Shown here: positions 8,697 to 18,456 of the stretch, in pieces | Layout of the letters: each line of letters opens with the position of its first letter | How positions within the stretch are numbered: the stretch's first letter is position 1 | Assembly: GCA_012521035.1 (NCBI GenBank) | Contig: JAAYND010000046.1 | Coordinates: 1-38,474 of the forward strand | DNA length: 38,474 bases | Reading direction: 5' to 3' | Source of the DNA: Methanomicrobiales archaeon | Lineage (GTDB): Archaea > Halobacteriota > Methanomicrobia > Methanomicrobiales > Methanoculleaceae | Translations under genes and position numbers: made by a program | The notes under the pieces: model-generated | Database searches by the model: none | The model's input: the letters and a program-made list of their open reading frames with translations, nothing else | Told to the model about the DNA's origin: nothing

Positions 8697-10070
8697 ATGA
8701 GCGGAAAAGACGGCTCCTGGCAGAGTGAGATCCACCGGATCCTCCCCGATCTTGCGGGTGACCGAATAGGGATCGACTATCCAGTGATCAGGAACCTCAC
8801 AAACACCTACCTCGTCAGGTCGCTCGACGGAACGGCGCTCCGGTTCAGTATACCGGTCCTGCTCACGGCGCCGGTGCCGGAGGCCGGGGCCGGCGGTGAC
8901 GGGATGGCAGGCGTCATCATCGATGCGGTCAAGGCGGCGATCCCGGGGGAGCGGGATCTCGGTCCTATCGCGGGGATCGGGACCGAACACCCCGGCCACT
9001 GTCTCCAGAACATTGAGCCGGTCACGCTGGTGGCGTCGAGGAGCGCCATCGGCACGGATCTCTGGCGGCCAGACCACGGGAACCGGATCGACGGTGAGGG
9101 GGTCCATCTCGTCGTCAGGGGTGCTCTCCCCTACCCGGGCGCGCCCACGCCGGCACGCATCCGCGAGATCATAGAGAGATTCCGGGCGCTCCTCGATGCG
9201 CTGGACCGCGTCGTGCGCCGGATTCCTGAGGGGGATCTCGTGGCGGCGCGAGACCTCTCCATCGACCAGAAGGAACTCCGGCGCGCCCTCCCGGGTATGG
9301 GGCTTGTCGCGTTCATCGCTGACGGCACGCTGCCGGCACGCCGGTTCACCCACCTCCGATGCCACCCCCGCATCGCCGGGCCGAAGGAGGGGGTGCATGT
9401 GCCGTTCCGGTGTCCACCAGAACTCGAACCGGTCGAGGTCGAGCTCGCCGGGAGCGGGAGGATGGTGACGGGGCTTTCGATCCGGCGGCGGGAGGCCTTC
9501 GCCATCGCGGGCTCAAACGCCGAGGGAAAGAGCACACTCCTCCACGCGGTCATCGCCGGGCAGGACGACCACGCCGCCGGGGACGGCCGGGAGCTCCTGG
9601 TCAGCGTCAACGGGATCGCCCGGGCGGATGCGAGCGAACGGGGGTTATTCGGGGCGGACGTCAGCCTCTTCTTCTCCCGGCTCCCGCCCGGCGTCGGGGG
9701 AGATCCCCGGGCGGCCTTCGGGCAGGGGAGCGGGTCGCTTGTGATGGCACACGAGATCCAGACTGCTCTCCGGGTCGGATCACCGCTCCTCATCATCGAC
9801 GAGGACCGGGCCGCAACAAACCTCCTGGTGCCGGGTTGTCTCCAGGGCGATGAGGTGACGCCGCTTGCAACCCTGCTCGCCACCCGGCGGGAGGCCTTCG
9901 GGGATACGGCGATAATCTTCGCCGCGTCGTCGCTCGATATCCTCATCGCAGAGGCGGACCGGATCATGCAGCTCTCCGATCATGAGACCCGGGCGCTCGA
10001 CCGGGAGGAGTTCCGGTGCCGACTGGACAGCTACCTCGCCGGGGTGCGGGAGCGGCTCGGGGTGGGGTGA
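8697..10070 (+). CDS. Predicted ATPase of the ABC class (COG3044 type)
   Basis: This 457-residue protein resembles the family called predicted ATPase of the ABC class. It has the unusual Walker A AGSNAEGKSTLL (about residues 270-281), an ABC signature-like FGQGSGSLVMAHEI (about 341-354), and the family's Walker B LLIIDEDRAATNLL (about 364-377), in which DEDxxATN is characteristic. There are no membrane segments and no permease gene nearby, so it is not a transporter ATPase in the usual sense. Its function is unknown; RNA-binding relatives have been described in this family. I chose ATG 8697 because everything upstream overlaps the divergent hydrolase gene and its promoter. Confidence 0.85.
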   Translation: MSGKDGSWQSEIHRILPDLAGDRIGIDYPVIRNLTNTYLVRSLDGTALRFSIPVLLTAPVPEAGAGGDGMAGVIIDAVKAAIPGERDLGPIAGIGTEHPGHCLQNIEPVTLVASRSAIGTDLWRPDHGNRIDGEGVHLVVRGALPYPGAPTPARIREIIERFRALLDALDRVVRRIPEGDLVAARDLSIDQKELRRALPGMGLVAFIADGTLPARRFTHLRCHPRIAGPKEGVHVPFRCPPELEPVEVELAGSGRMVTGLSIRRREAFAIAGSNAEGKSTLLHAVIAGQDDHAAGDGRELLVSVNGIARADASERGLFGADVSLFFSRLPPGVGGDPRAAFGQGSGSLVMAHEIQTALRVGSPLLIIDEDRAATNLLVPGCLQGDEVTPLATLLATRREAFGDTAIIFAASSLDILIAEADRIMQLSDHETRALDREEFRCRLDSYLAGVRERLGVG

Positions 10071-10656
10071 AGTGGCGCCTTCCCGTATGATCGGGGAGCC
10101 CTGCGTGAGGCGTTATCACCATGAACCGGGGCGGGCATGCACAGGAGGCCGGCACCGGGATCGATCGGATCGTATAGGCGTTTCGGGTACTCCGGCAAAG
10201 AGCGAGCAATCGCGGAAGAGGGAGAGAACTGATCTTCTCCGGGAGATCCCGATCCGGATCACTACCAACCGCGCATTCCGGAGCGGCGATTCTGGTGTTA
10301 TCCAGCACCTTGACCGGGCGAGAGAACGGGGCAAGATACCGGGCCAGAACTACTGTTATGACAGGTTAATATAGTGATGAAAATAACAACTTTTCGCGAA
10401 AATAAACGATTATTAGTGTCCAATTTTTACAGATGTTCAGGACTTAACCTGATACTGGCGAAAACCAAACAACCACGCTAATAAGCGCATTTCACCAGAA
10501 AAATGATTTCCTGCTACAACTAGAAAGTTAATCCGGGGAAGTTAACTTAACTTGATCAACTAAATGCAATCTTTATCTATCCCTTTGGTTCTATCTTCAA
10601 ATGTTCGTTAAGTCAGCGGACTGTTTAAAACGAGTATTTAAGAAATCGGTGATAAC
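10071..10656. promoter_or_regulatory. AT-rich control region upstream of the surface-protein operon
   Basis: The first 300 bases hold no convincing gene; a frame covering 9982-10374 has no ribosome site and reads as a shadow. From about 10375 the DNA turns strongly AT-rich. It contains a perfect 12-base palindrome TTTTCGCGAAAA (10391-10402), a palindrome AAGTTAACTT (10539-10548) and TTGATCAA (10552-10559). TATA-like candidates are CTTTATCTA (10571-10579) and TTTAAAA (10624-10630). The ribosome site GGTGAT (10648-10653) stands 3 nt before ATG 10657. The palindromes could be operators; no regulator can be named. Confidence 0.5.
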
Positions 10657-13600
10657 ATGAGTCGTCTGAAGAATAAGATTCAGTATGTCCTGTTCATACT
10701 GATAGTATGCCTGCTGCTGGTCTCATCGGCAGCAGCGACGGAAGCACCCGGCGATCCGGGTGTGAATCAGGCGGAATATACGCCTGAATTATCGATGCTG
10801 GCCGCAGAGACGGTGCCACTCTTTGACGGCACCGTCGCACTGACAGAGGGGTCGTTTGAGTGTACGGCTTACAACTCTGGTACCGCCTACACCGTCCCGA
10901 ACAATACCCCGCTCGGGGCCCTCCAGGCGGTGGCGGAGCGCAAGGGCTTCACGTACGCGGTCACCGACAAGAAGTGGAGCGCCAATAGTGAAGTCCTCCT
11001 GCTCGATGACATCGGTGAATACACAAGGAATGGCGATAAGTGGGTCTGCTACGTCAACGGTGTCAAGAAGGACGACGGGTACAAAGTCAAAGAAAATGGT
11101 CTCAATGTCATAGCGCTTACTGAAGGCGATGAAGTCGTCTTCTGCTATGGCAGTGATCCGGCGCCGGACGACGCGGACGTCCTGATCAGGATCGTCATGG
11201 GCCTGGAGGACTCGGATGAGACACCCACCACCTGGCGCATAACACTCAAAGGTGCTCTGACCGATATCGTCAGCCAGAGCTACTTCGAGCGGGGGATCGC
11301 TCAAGGGCATGTTGCCGAGTACACTGATGACGACGGTAATGTCTGGGCGGGCATGCCCCTCTGGTACCTCGTCGGCCTCGTAGATGATGAACAGGGGCAC
11401 GGTGCCGGGACGTTCAACGAGGCCCTCGCCGAGAAGGGCTACTCCATCAGGGTCACGTCGAGCGACGACTACTCCATCAACTTCGACAGCGCAAGCGTCG
11501 CAAAGAACGATAACATCATCGTCGCAAACACCCGCAACGGCGAACCACTCCCGGAGACAATCGGTAGTGAGAACAAGCCCTGCTGGCCGCTCCAGATGAT
11601 CGGCAAAGACGTGAACGCCGGCCAGAAGGTCGGTGGCGTCACCACCATCGAGCTCATCGCACTCCCTGAGGTCTCCGATGGGTGGGAGATCACGCTCGCG
11701 GGCGCGTTCAGCCGGACGGTTTCTCAGGATGAGTTTGAGGACTGGACCGGGTGCCACAGCGGGAGGTACACCGACTCCAAAAACCAGGTCTGGACCGGAG
11801 TTCCGCTCTGGTACCTTGTCGGTGCAGTCGATGACGTAGAAGAATCAGGCAGTCACTGGAAATTCAACAATGCACTGGCGGATGAGGGCTACAACGTGCG
11901 GGTGACCGCGGCGGATGGGTTCAACGCTGTCTTCGACATCGCTGATATAGCGAAGAACAATTCATTCATCGTTGCAAACAAGATGAATGCAGCAACACTG
12001 GGTGAAGATGACAGTAACTGGCCGCTGAGGTTCGTCGGCCCCGGCCTCTCCGGTAAAGAGCAGGTCGGCAACATAGTATCGATCTCCCTTGAGGGGCTGC
12101 CGGGTGAAGACGCCACGCCGGAGTGGGTGCTCACCCTTGAGGGGCCGAAGATCACGTATGCCTTCACGAAGGAAGAGTTTGAGGCCGCTGAAGCGTGCTC
12201 TCACCACAAGAAGACCTACAATGACGGAGAAAACACCTGGACCGGCATCACGCTGAAGGCCCTCTGTGGATGGGTTGACGATGATGTCATGCACGGCTCC
12301 GGGGCGTTTGACACCAACCTTGCCCAGACCGGCTACACGGTGATCGTCTCCTCTGGTGAGGATAGCCCCTACAGCAAGGAATTCACCAGCCAGGATATCG
12401 CGGCAAACGCTGATGACTACATCGTCGCAAGCAAGATCAATGGCGATCCCATCGACGGCAAGAACTACCCACTCCGCCTCGTTGGTAAGGGCGCGGCCGG
12501 GAGCCTGAGCGTCGGGAACGTCCAGAGGATCCAGCTCGTCGACTTCCAGAAACCGACGGAACCGCCCTCCATCCGGATCATCAGGTATGCCTCCGATGGC
12601 AGGACGATCGCTGAAGAAGTGACGAAGACCTGCGAGTGGATGGAAGAGAACCTTAAGGTCTATGGTGATCCAGACGGAATCCATCTCCGGTTCCAGGGCC
12701 CGACGTTCGATCCAGACGACCTCTGGAACCCGGCTGAGGATAAAAACCTCGGCAAGGTCGATGAGGTCGTGAAGGGGACAGCGATCAAGGATCTCTGTAA
12801 CCTCGTGGGTGGCGTCCCCGAGGGAGGCGAGGTCGAGCTCATCGCATCCGATGGCAACATAGTCAAGATCAACCACACCAACGTCTACAATCCGCCTGAG
12901 CAGCAGGGAGAGGCGATCGTCGTCTGGTGGGCAGAGCGGCAGGGCTACGTGCCTGACTACCGTGACGGCCCGCGCCTCTTCTACAACACCCCCGACGGCG
13001 TCTTCGGTGCCGAGGACATGCGGACATGCCTTGCTGAAGCCTACTGGCATTACTACCACGACTCCGGCATCCAGTATCCCTCGGCAGCCGGCGTATCCAA
13101 CAAGAACATCGCGACGATCGCGATCAAGCCGAGCCCACGTGAAGACTGGAGCCTCATGCTGAAGGGCGCTATCATAGATTATATCGATCGGTCCTATTTC
13201 GAGTCGGGCAAGGCCTGTGCCATGGCTGGCAGCCACGGCGCGACCTGGACCGATGGGGATGGGCAGGTCTGGTCAGGGATGCCGCTCTGGGTTCTCTGCG
13301 GCTGGGTCGACGACGACAACAAGCATGACTACGGGACAGATCCCTTCAATGACGACCTCGCGAATGCGGGCTACAATGTGACCGTCATCAGCTACGGCCC
13401 CGACGGCATAAAAGGCACAGGCGATGACTTCTCCTGCACATTCAACAGCTCGTTTGTCAAACGCAACAACAACATCATCGTCGCCGATGAGATCGACGGT
13501 GCACCGCTGCCAGAGGACGGCAAGAGCTGGCCGCTGAAACTTGTCGGTGACGCCCTGACATCTGGCAAAGAAAAAATAGGGAGCATCGATGAGATCGAGC

Positions 13601-14139
13601 TGACCGGGGTACCTACCTTTTACGATGCGGCCCTCTCCCTTAAACCTGGCTGGAACTTCGTATCAGTACCGAAATTGCTCCCGGATGAAGAAGATACCGC
13701 TACAATGTTTGCTAATGTCGATCGTGCGCAACACAGCATCTGGCAGTATAACGCCGCGGTAAAGAATTGGAAACGGGTGGAGGATACCGACAGGGTTCTT
13801 CCGCTTGAGGGGTACTGGATCTACTCCACCAAATACCGTGAGATTCCGCTGTGTTTCGATACTGACGTGATCAGGACACCGCCTGCAAAGATGCTTGCCA
13901 GGGGCTGGAACGCCATCGGGTTCAGCGACACCGAGCCTGCAACGGCCCGTGACACCCTCCTCTCGCTCGGCGATGCATGGACACAGGTGATCGGGCACGA
14001 TGCCGGTAAGCAACGCTATGAGACCTCCATCATACGAGGAGGATCGGGCAACCACGCTGACACACAGGAGATGCTGCCTATGAAGGGTTACTGGGTCTAC
14101 CTGCGTGGCGAGAGCGAGCTTGCCGCGATCGGGGCATAA
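10657..14139 (+). CDS. Large secreted surface protein with four SUOX-like repeats and a DUF4430-like domain
   Basis: This 1160-residue exported protein begins with a signal peptide (about residues 1-28, ILIVCLLLVSSAAA). Residues about 48-175 resemble the DUF4430 (transcobalamin C-terminal-like) domain. Three tandem repeats of about 148 residues start at 193, 343 and 490, and a fourth at about 831. Each begins with a W-x-(I/V/L)-x-L-(K/A/E)-G strand, has a VDD turn in the middle and ends in a WPL(K/Q/R)-like strand. They remind me of the molybdopterin-binding fold of sulfite oxidase. Between repeats 3 and 4 (about 639-815) sits a domain shared with the genes at 15940 and 19636. The C-terminus carries two GWN...GYW modules (from about 998 and 1085). 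No membrane anchor is visible. It is the first gene of the operon. Its exact function is unknown. Confidence 0.82.
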   Translation: MSRLKNKIQYVLFILIVCLLLVSSAAATEAPGDPGVNQAEYTPELSMLAAETVPLFDGTVALTEGSFECTAYNSGTAYTVPNNTPLGALQAVAERKGFTYAVTDKKWSANSEVLLLDDIGEYTRNGDKWVCYVNGVKKDDGYKVKENGLNVIALTEGDEVVFCYGSDPAPDDADVLIRIVMGLEDSDETPTTWRITLKGALTDIVSQSYFERGIAQGHVAEYTDDDGNVWAGMPLWYLVGLVDDEQGHGAGTFNEALAEKGYSIRVTSSDDYSINFDSASVAKNDNIIVANTRNGEPLPETIGSENKPCWPLQMIGKDVNAGQKVGGVTTIELIALPEVSDGWEITLAGAFSRTVSQDEFEDWTGCHSGRYTDSKNQVWTGVPLWYLVGAVDDVEESGSHWKFNNALADEGYNVRVTAADGFNAVFDIADIAKNNSFIVANKMNAATLGEDDSNWPLRFVGPGLSGKEQVGNIVSISLEGLPGEDATPEWVLTLEGPKITYAFTKEEFEAAEACSHHKKTYNDGENTWTGITLKALCGWVDDDVMHGSGAFDTNLAQTGYTVIVSSGEDSPYSKEFTSQDIAANADDYIVASKINGDPIDGKNYPLRLVGKGAAGSLSVGNVQRIQLVDFQKPTEPPSIRIIRYASDGRTIAEEVTKTCEWMEENLKVYGDPDGIHLRFQGPTFDPDDLWNPAEDKNLGKVDEVVKGTAIKDLCNLVGGVPEGGEVELIASDGNIVKINHTNVYNPPEQQGEAIVVWWAERQGYVPDYRDGPRLFYNTPDGVFGAEDMRTCLAEAYWHYYHDSGIQYPSAAGVSNKNIATIAIKPSPREDWSLMLKGAIIDYIDRSYFESGKACAMAGSHGATWTDGDGQVWSGMPLWVLCGWVDDDNKHDYGTDPFNDDLANAGYNVTVISYGPDGIKGTGDDFSCTFNSSFVKRNNNIIVADEIDGAPLPEDGKSWPLKLVGDALTSGKEKIGSIDEIELTGVPTFYDAALSLKPGWNFVSVPKLLPDEEDTATMFANVDRAQHSIWQYNAAVKNWKRVEDTDRVLPLEGYWIYSTKYREIPLCFDTDVIRTPPAKMLARGWNAIGFSDTEPATARDTLLSLGDAWTQVIGHDAGKQRYETSIIRGGSGNHADTQEMLPMKGYWVYLRGESELAAIGA

Positions 14140-14150
14140 CGGAGTGCACC

Positions 14151-15917
14151 ATGGGTATCAGGCATATCCTGTCTCTCCTCATCCTCTTTTCCCTGGTCGG
14201 CATGGCAGCAGCCCTGCCGGTACTGCCCGATGAATTCGCCGGCAGCGTCACGCTTGATGGCAAAGCCGCACCCCCGGGGACCACCATCACAGCCAGGATA
14301 GACTGGAACGAGCGGGGGTCCACGGTCGTCACAGTGGCAGGGGTGTACGGGCCCCTGGACTCTTCAGACGTCCTCGCGGTCAAGGCGACCGAAGACGACC
14401 TCCGGTATACGGCATCCCCGATCATAACCTTCTGGGTGAACGGTCACAGGGCTGACCAGGAGATCGCGTTTGAGAGTGGAACTGCCCGGCAGCTCGACCT
14501 CTCGGCCGTCACGGGCGGGGAGGAGACTGAACCGGTGCCGGTGGCATCCGGCGGGAACTCGTTTGAGATCGAGGGGGTCGGTGTCACGGATACCGATGAA
14601 GGACAGCAGGTTGTCATCGATAGCAGAACCGTCCTTGGCAACATCACCACCAACGAGACCGCCATCACCCTGAACGATGTGGAGGGCTGGGAGGAAGTGA
14701 TCATCTTCACAAAGGAGAAGCCAAAAGGAGATGCACAGATCACCGGCACCGTCGAGAGTGTCCACGCCCGGAGCAGCCCGGTCAACACCGGAACGGCCTG
14801 GGCGCAGATCGATCTTGAGATGAGCAGCCACCCGAACTCCACCGCACGACTTGAGACGACGGTCTTTGAGAAACCCGGAACTGATGAGCAGAAGGCGTTT
14901 GAAGACGTTGCCTACAAGCTGGCAGGCAGTAGTAACGTCGATATCAGCATTGCGTGTGTCCTGAAAGTACAGAAGACCGGCATCGCAAACGAGGGGGACG
15001 GTGGCATCATCAGGGCCGCAACGATCAGGATGGCGGCCAGCCCCGAATGGGTTGCCAGCATGGGCGGCACGGAGAACGTCGTCATCCTGCGGCAGGCTGA
15101 TGGCGACGACACACCGACCGAACTTCCTACACGCTACGCCGGTAGGGATGCTGCCGGAAATTACATCTTTGAGGCCGTATCCTCGAAAGGTCTCTCGGCA
15201 TTCGCCCTGGTTGCTACAAAAGCCCGGGATAGTGGCCCCGGAACCGGGCCAAGCCCACCATCCGGTAGCAGTGGAGGCCCTTCCAGAGATCCCGGATCGC
15301 AGATCACCTATGACCCCGATGCTCCGGAAGTGTATATCGGGAGCGCACCCCTGACCACATCGCCGGCCGGGGTGGTTCTTGAGTCCGTGACGCTCAGGAC
15401 CGCTGACGGGATCTGTGCCGTCTTGATACAGGAAGGGACCACCGCCCTCGACAAAGACCGGAGATCACTCGGTGAGGTGACCGGTAGAACGATCGCCCCG
15501 GCTGATCTTCCGGCGGCCCCGCCGGGGGTGACGGTTGCCGTCGCTCTCGAATGCGGTCCCGCGGGCGCCATGTTCGACCCGCCGGCCGTCCTCACCTACA
15601 CCCTCTCCGCGGATGAGTGGGCGAAGGCAGGCAAGGGCGCCAGAGCGAAGGTGATCTGGTATAACCCGGAGACGGGGGAGTGGCAGGATATTCCCTCAAC
15701 GGTGAATGTCGCCACACGGACGGTCACCGCGGAGGTCTCGCACTTCAGCATATATGCCCTTGCGTGGACCGCCGCGGAGGCGGCGACGCCGGCATCTGTG
15801 GATACCACCCCACCCGCTGATCAGGAACCAGGGGTTACGTTCCCGGTCTGGGCGCTGGTCATCGTCATCGTGCTGATCGCCGCGGTTGTAGCATTCCTCG
15901 TTATGAGGAAGAACTAA
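14151..15917 (+). CDS. Membrane-anchored surface protein with PGF-pre-PGF-like domain
   Basis: This 588-residue protein has a signal peptide (about 1-21), an outer region beginning FAGSVTLDGKAAPPGTTITAR that resembles a common ligand-free surface domain of methanogens, and a segment at about 298-360 (SPEWVASMGGTENV ... SKGLSAFALVA) like the PGF-pre-PGF domain. A Gly/Ser/Pro-rich linker follows (about 361-385), then a second beta-rich domain, and a single C-terminal membrane helix (about 561-583, FPVWALVIVIVLIAAVVAF) ending in MRKN. It should be anchored in the membrane with nearly all of its mass outside. It starts 11 nt after the large surface-protein gene. Its function is unknown; a structural or scaffolding role at the cell surface is an inference. 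Confidence 0.8.
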   Translation: MGIRHILSLLILFSLVGMAAALPVLPDEFAGSVTLDGKAAPPGTTITARIDWNERGSTVVTVAGVYGPLDSSDVLAVKATEDDLRYTASPIITFWVNGHRADQEIAFESGTARQLDLSAVTGGEETEPVPVASGGNSFEIEGVGVTDTDEGQQVVIDSRTVLGNITTNETAITLNDVEGWEEVIIFTKEKPKGDAQITGTVESVHARSSPVNTGTAWAQIDLEMSSHPNSTARLETTVFEKPGTDEQKAFEDVAYKLAGSSNVDISIACVLKVQKTGIANEGDGGIIRAATIRMAASPEWVASMGGTENVVILRQADGDDTPTELPTRYAGRDAAGNYIFEAVSSKGLSAFALVATKARDSGPGTGPSPPSGSSGGPSRDPGSQITYDPDAPEVYIGSAPLTTSPAGVVLESVTLRTADGICAVLIQEGTTALDKDRRSLGEVTGRTIAPADLPAAPPGVTVAVALECGPAGAMFDPPAVLTYTLSADEWAKAGKGARAKVIWYNPETGEWQDIPSTVNVATRTVTAEVSHFSIYALAWTAAEAATPASVDTTPPADQEPGVTFPVWALVIVIVLIAAVVAFLVMRKN

Positions 15918-15939
15918 CCCCTTTTTCCTGAGATGAGCC

Positions 15940-18456
15940 ATGGTTTCAGAGCACACACAGGGCGCCTCCTGGCGCCTCATCATCCTCTCGCTCTGCCTCC
16001 TGCTGGCGCTGGCAGCCCCGGTTGTCGCGGCACCGACAACCGAGCTCCACATCAAGAAGATAGCAGCCGACGGAATCACCATCTTGGGCGAAAAAACGGT
16101 CGACTACCGCTGGCTCGAAGCAAATCTCCCCGTCCAGGGAGACGGTCAGACCCACTACTATCACCAGGGACCGGTCTTTGAGGGGGACCCCTGGAACCCG
16201 GAGGAGGATACCAACGTTCTTGACAAGGACATGGGCGCGGTGAAGGGGACAGACCTCAAGGACATCTGCGAACTCGTCGGGGGGATGAGCGAGGAGGATA
16301 CCGTCAGGATCAGGGCGGTAGACGGGATGTCAAAGACGTTCCCCTACAGGAACGTCTACGAACCGGAGTCCCGGCAGGGGCCGATGGTCATCACCTGGTA
16401 CCGGGCTGAGGACGGGTACGTCCCTGACTACTACACCGGGATGCGTCTCGTATTCTTCGCGGACACATCGACCAATCCCGACGGCGTCCACGCTTTCGGG
16501 GTCTGGGATATGCACGAGTGCTTCGATGAGGAGTACTGGTACTTCTTCCAGCCAAACCTCCCGACCACCACGGGTCTCTCTGTACAGTATGTAAGCGAGA
16601 TCACCATCTACAGCGAGGAAGAGGCGACCGGGAGCATCTACGTAAACTCTACTCCCTCCGGGGCTACAATCTATGTGGATGATGAAAAGGCCGGCGGCGT
16701 GACACCCTGCACCATCCCCGGGATCGAGGTCGGCAGCCATTCCGTCCTGGTCAAGCTGGAGGGGTTCGCCCGGCCGGATGAGAAGTGGGTCACGGTCAGG
16801 GTAAACGAGGTCACGGAGGTCGAGTTCAACCTCACCGCCGAGACCGGGAGCATCGCCGTATCCTCTGTCCCGACGAACGCGAGCATATACCTCGATGGAA
16901 ATGTGACAGGGTTCTTCACCGATGCAATCCTGGAGGATATCCTCGTCGGTGAGCATACGATCAAACTCGTGCTTCCAGGATACCTGAACGCTACCCATAC
17001 GATCGAGGTCGAGAAAGACGAGTGCAGTATCCTGGATATCGTTCTCTTCTCCGAGGAGAGTGCTCTGTCTGAACCCATTCCTGGTACCGGAACAATCGCC
17101 GTATCCTCGGTCCCGGCGAACGCGAGTATATACCTCGATGGAGAGGCGACGGGGCTCTGGACCAACACAACCCTGAAAGCAGTGCCAGCTGGTGAGCATA
17201 CGATCAAACTCGTGCTCCCCGGATACCGGAACGCTACAGAGATCGTCACCGTCGAGGAGGGGGGGCATATCGCCCTTGACCTGACCCTCTCCCGGGCAGG
17301 TGATGAGACTGAAGCAGACACCACGGTCCGCGATGAACCCACCCCCGAACGTCAGGAGCCAGACGGCCCTGTAGAGGCTTTCATCGAGACTATCCGCGCT
17401 TTCCTGAAGAATCTATTCTCGTTCTTCGGAGGAGGTACAGCAACCCCGATGAAGCCTGAGAGCACTCAGACCCCGGGCAAGGGTACAGCGACCCCCGCAC
17501 CGACCGGTGCCGCGGCACCCCCCACAAAGAGACCGAGTGAGACAGAGATCGTGAAGAGCCACTCCGGCGGGCTCTACATCGAGTCCTACCCGCCGGACAT
17601 GGCGATCATCCTCGACAACAAAAAACAGATCTGGAAGACGCCACACGTCATCTACGGTCTCCGTGAAGGTCTGCACACCATCGATCTCGAAGAGAGTGAC
17701 CCTGCCGGGAAGAAGGAAGATTCCAGCTACCGGTTTGAACCACGCCAGGTCTGGGTCTACCCCGATGCGATCGCGCCGGTATCCCTCGACGGCCTGACAC
17801 CCAGGCGCTGGAAGACCGTCCAGATAGACTCAGAGGCCTATGTGGGTGCAAAGTTCACGGTGAACGGATTCTATCCGGCCAGTAACATCCCGGGTACCGC
17901 CGAGATCGAAGGCGCAAAGTCCTGGGTCACCGTCCTCTGGGAGGAGACATACCGCTCACACGCGATACCCTTGAGAGTCGGGGACGATGAGACGTACACA
18001 GTAGAACCAGGAAGCGAGAATACCGTCTCGATCACCATCCGGTCAGACCCCGGGGGCGCCGGGGTATTCATCGACGGGTTCCCCACCGGGAAGGTTACGC
18101 CGTGCCGGATAGACGGCATCTCGCCCGGCCAGCACCGTATCCTTGTCTCAAAGCCCGGTTACCTCCCCGCCGAAGAGGTCATCAGTATACAGGAGGGGGC
18201 CAGGACCGGCGGCGCCATCACCTGCGCGCTCCGGGAGTACGTCAGCGGCGACCTCCTCGTCGAGAGCACGGTCCCGGACGCGAAGATCTACCTCTACGGC
18301 AGGTATACAGGCGAGAAAGCACCCCACACCTTCCCTGCGATGTGCATCGGCATATACGATGTCAGAGCGGTCTCCGAGAACGACTCAAAGACCGTCTGGG
18401 ATGTGCTGGTGACACCGGGAGAGACGACCATATGCAGGGTGGTGCTCAAAGAGTGA
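15940..18456 (+). CDS. Secreted PEGA-repeat surface protein
   Basis: This 838-residue protein has a signal peptide (about 1-30, LIILSLCLLLALAAPVVAA). Its first domain (about 32-225) is the one shared with the genes at 10657 and 19636, including THYYHQGP and GYVPDYYTGMRLVFFAD. Three PEGA domains follow, starting at about 228, 300 and 382, each with a (S/T)xPxxAxIYxD motif. After a low-complexity linker (about 455-540) come three more PEGA-like units at about 542, 694 and 768. PEGA domains are small beta modules common in surface proteins. The second and third copies are nearly identical in DNA. No C-terminal anchor is evident. It lies 22 nt after the previous gene and overlaps the next by 4 nt. 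Confidence 0.85.
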   Translation: MVSEHTQGASWRLIILSLCLLLALAAPVVAAPTTELHIKKIAADGITILGEKTVDYRWLEANLPVQGDGQTHYYHQGPVFEGDPWNPEEDTNVLDKDMGAVKGTDLKDICELVGGMSEEDTVRIRAVDGMSKTFPYRNVYEPESRQGPMVITWYRAEDGYVPDYYTGMRLVFFADTSTNPDGVHAFGVWDMHECFDEEYWYFFQPNLPTTTGLSVQYVSEITIYSEEEATGSIYVNSTPSGATIYVDDEKAGGVTPCTIPGIEVGSHSVLVKLEGFARPDEKWVTVRVNEVTEVEFNLTAETGSIAVSSVPTNASIYLDGNVTGFFTDAILEDILVGEHTIKLVLPGYLNATHTIEVEKDECSILDIVLFSEESALSEPIPGTGTIAVSSVPANASIYLDGEATGLWTNTTLKAVPAGEHTIKLVLPGYRNATEIVTVEEGGHIALDLTLSRAGDETEADTTVRDEPTPERQEPDGPVEAFIETIRAFLKNLFSFFGGGTATPMKPESTQTPGKGTATPAPTGAAAPPTKRPSETEIVKSHSGGLYIESYPPDMAIILDNKKQIWKTPHVIYGLREGLHTIDLEESDPAGKKEDSSYRFEPRQVWVYPDAIAPVSLDGLTPRRWKTVQIDSEAYVGAKFTVNGFYPASNIPGTAEIEGAKSWVTVLWEETYRSHAIPLRVGDDETYTVEPGSENTVSITIRSDPGGAGVFIDGFPTGKVTPCRIDGISPGQHRILVSKPGYLPAEEVISIQEGARTGGAITCALREYVSGDLLVESTVPDAKIYLYGRYTGEKAPHTFPAMCIGIYDVRAVSENDSKTVWDVLVTPGETTICRVVLKE
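16858..17236 (+). repeat. Tandem duplication of a PEGA unit, period 243 bases
   Basis: The stretch beginning at 16858 recurs at 17101, and the stretch beginning at 16948 recurs at 17191; both offsets are 243 bases, or 81 codons. Blocks such as GGTGAGCATACGATCAAACT are identical at the DNA level, whereas the other PEGA copies in the gene match only as protein. This points to a recent in-frame duplication. Confidence 0.75.

Noticed and set aside
8601..9398. Upstream extension of the minus-strand hydrolase frame, giving 527 residues
   Set aside because: The extra part lies inside the ATPase gene on the other strand, reads as Arg/Pro/Asp-rich shadow text, and crosses the promoter. The family starts at ATG 8600.
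9982..10374. Plus-strand frame at the end of the ATPase gene
   Set aside because: Much of it overlaps the ATPase gene, and the rest has no ribosome site and an arginine-rich shadow composition.
11962..13236. 424-residue minus-strand open frame
   Set aside because: It is fully antisense to the repeat region of the giant surface protein, whose frame is clearly coding. GC-rich codon bias opens such shadows. The same holds for 10789-11757 and 16330-17268.
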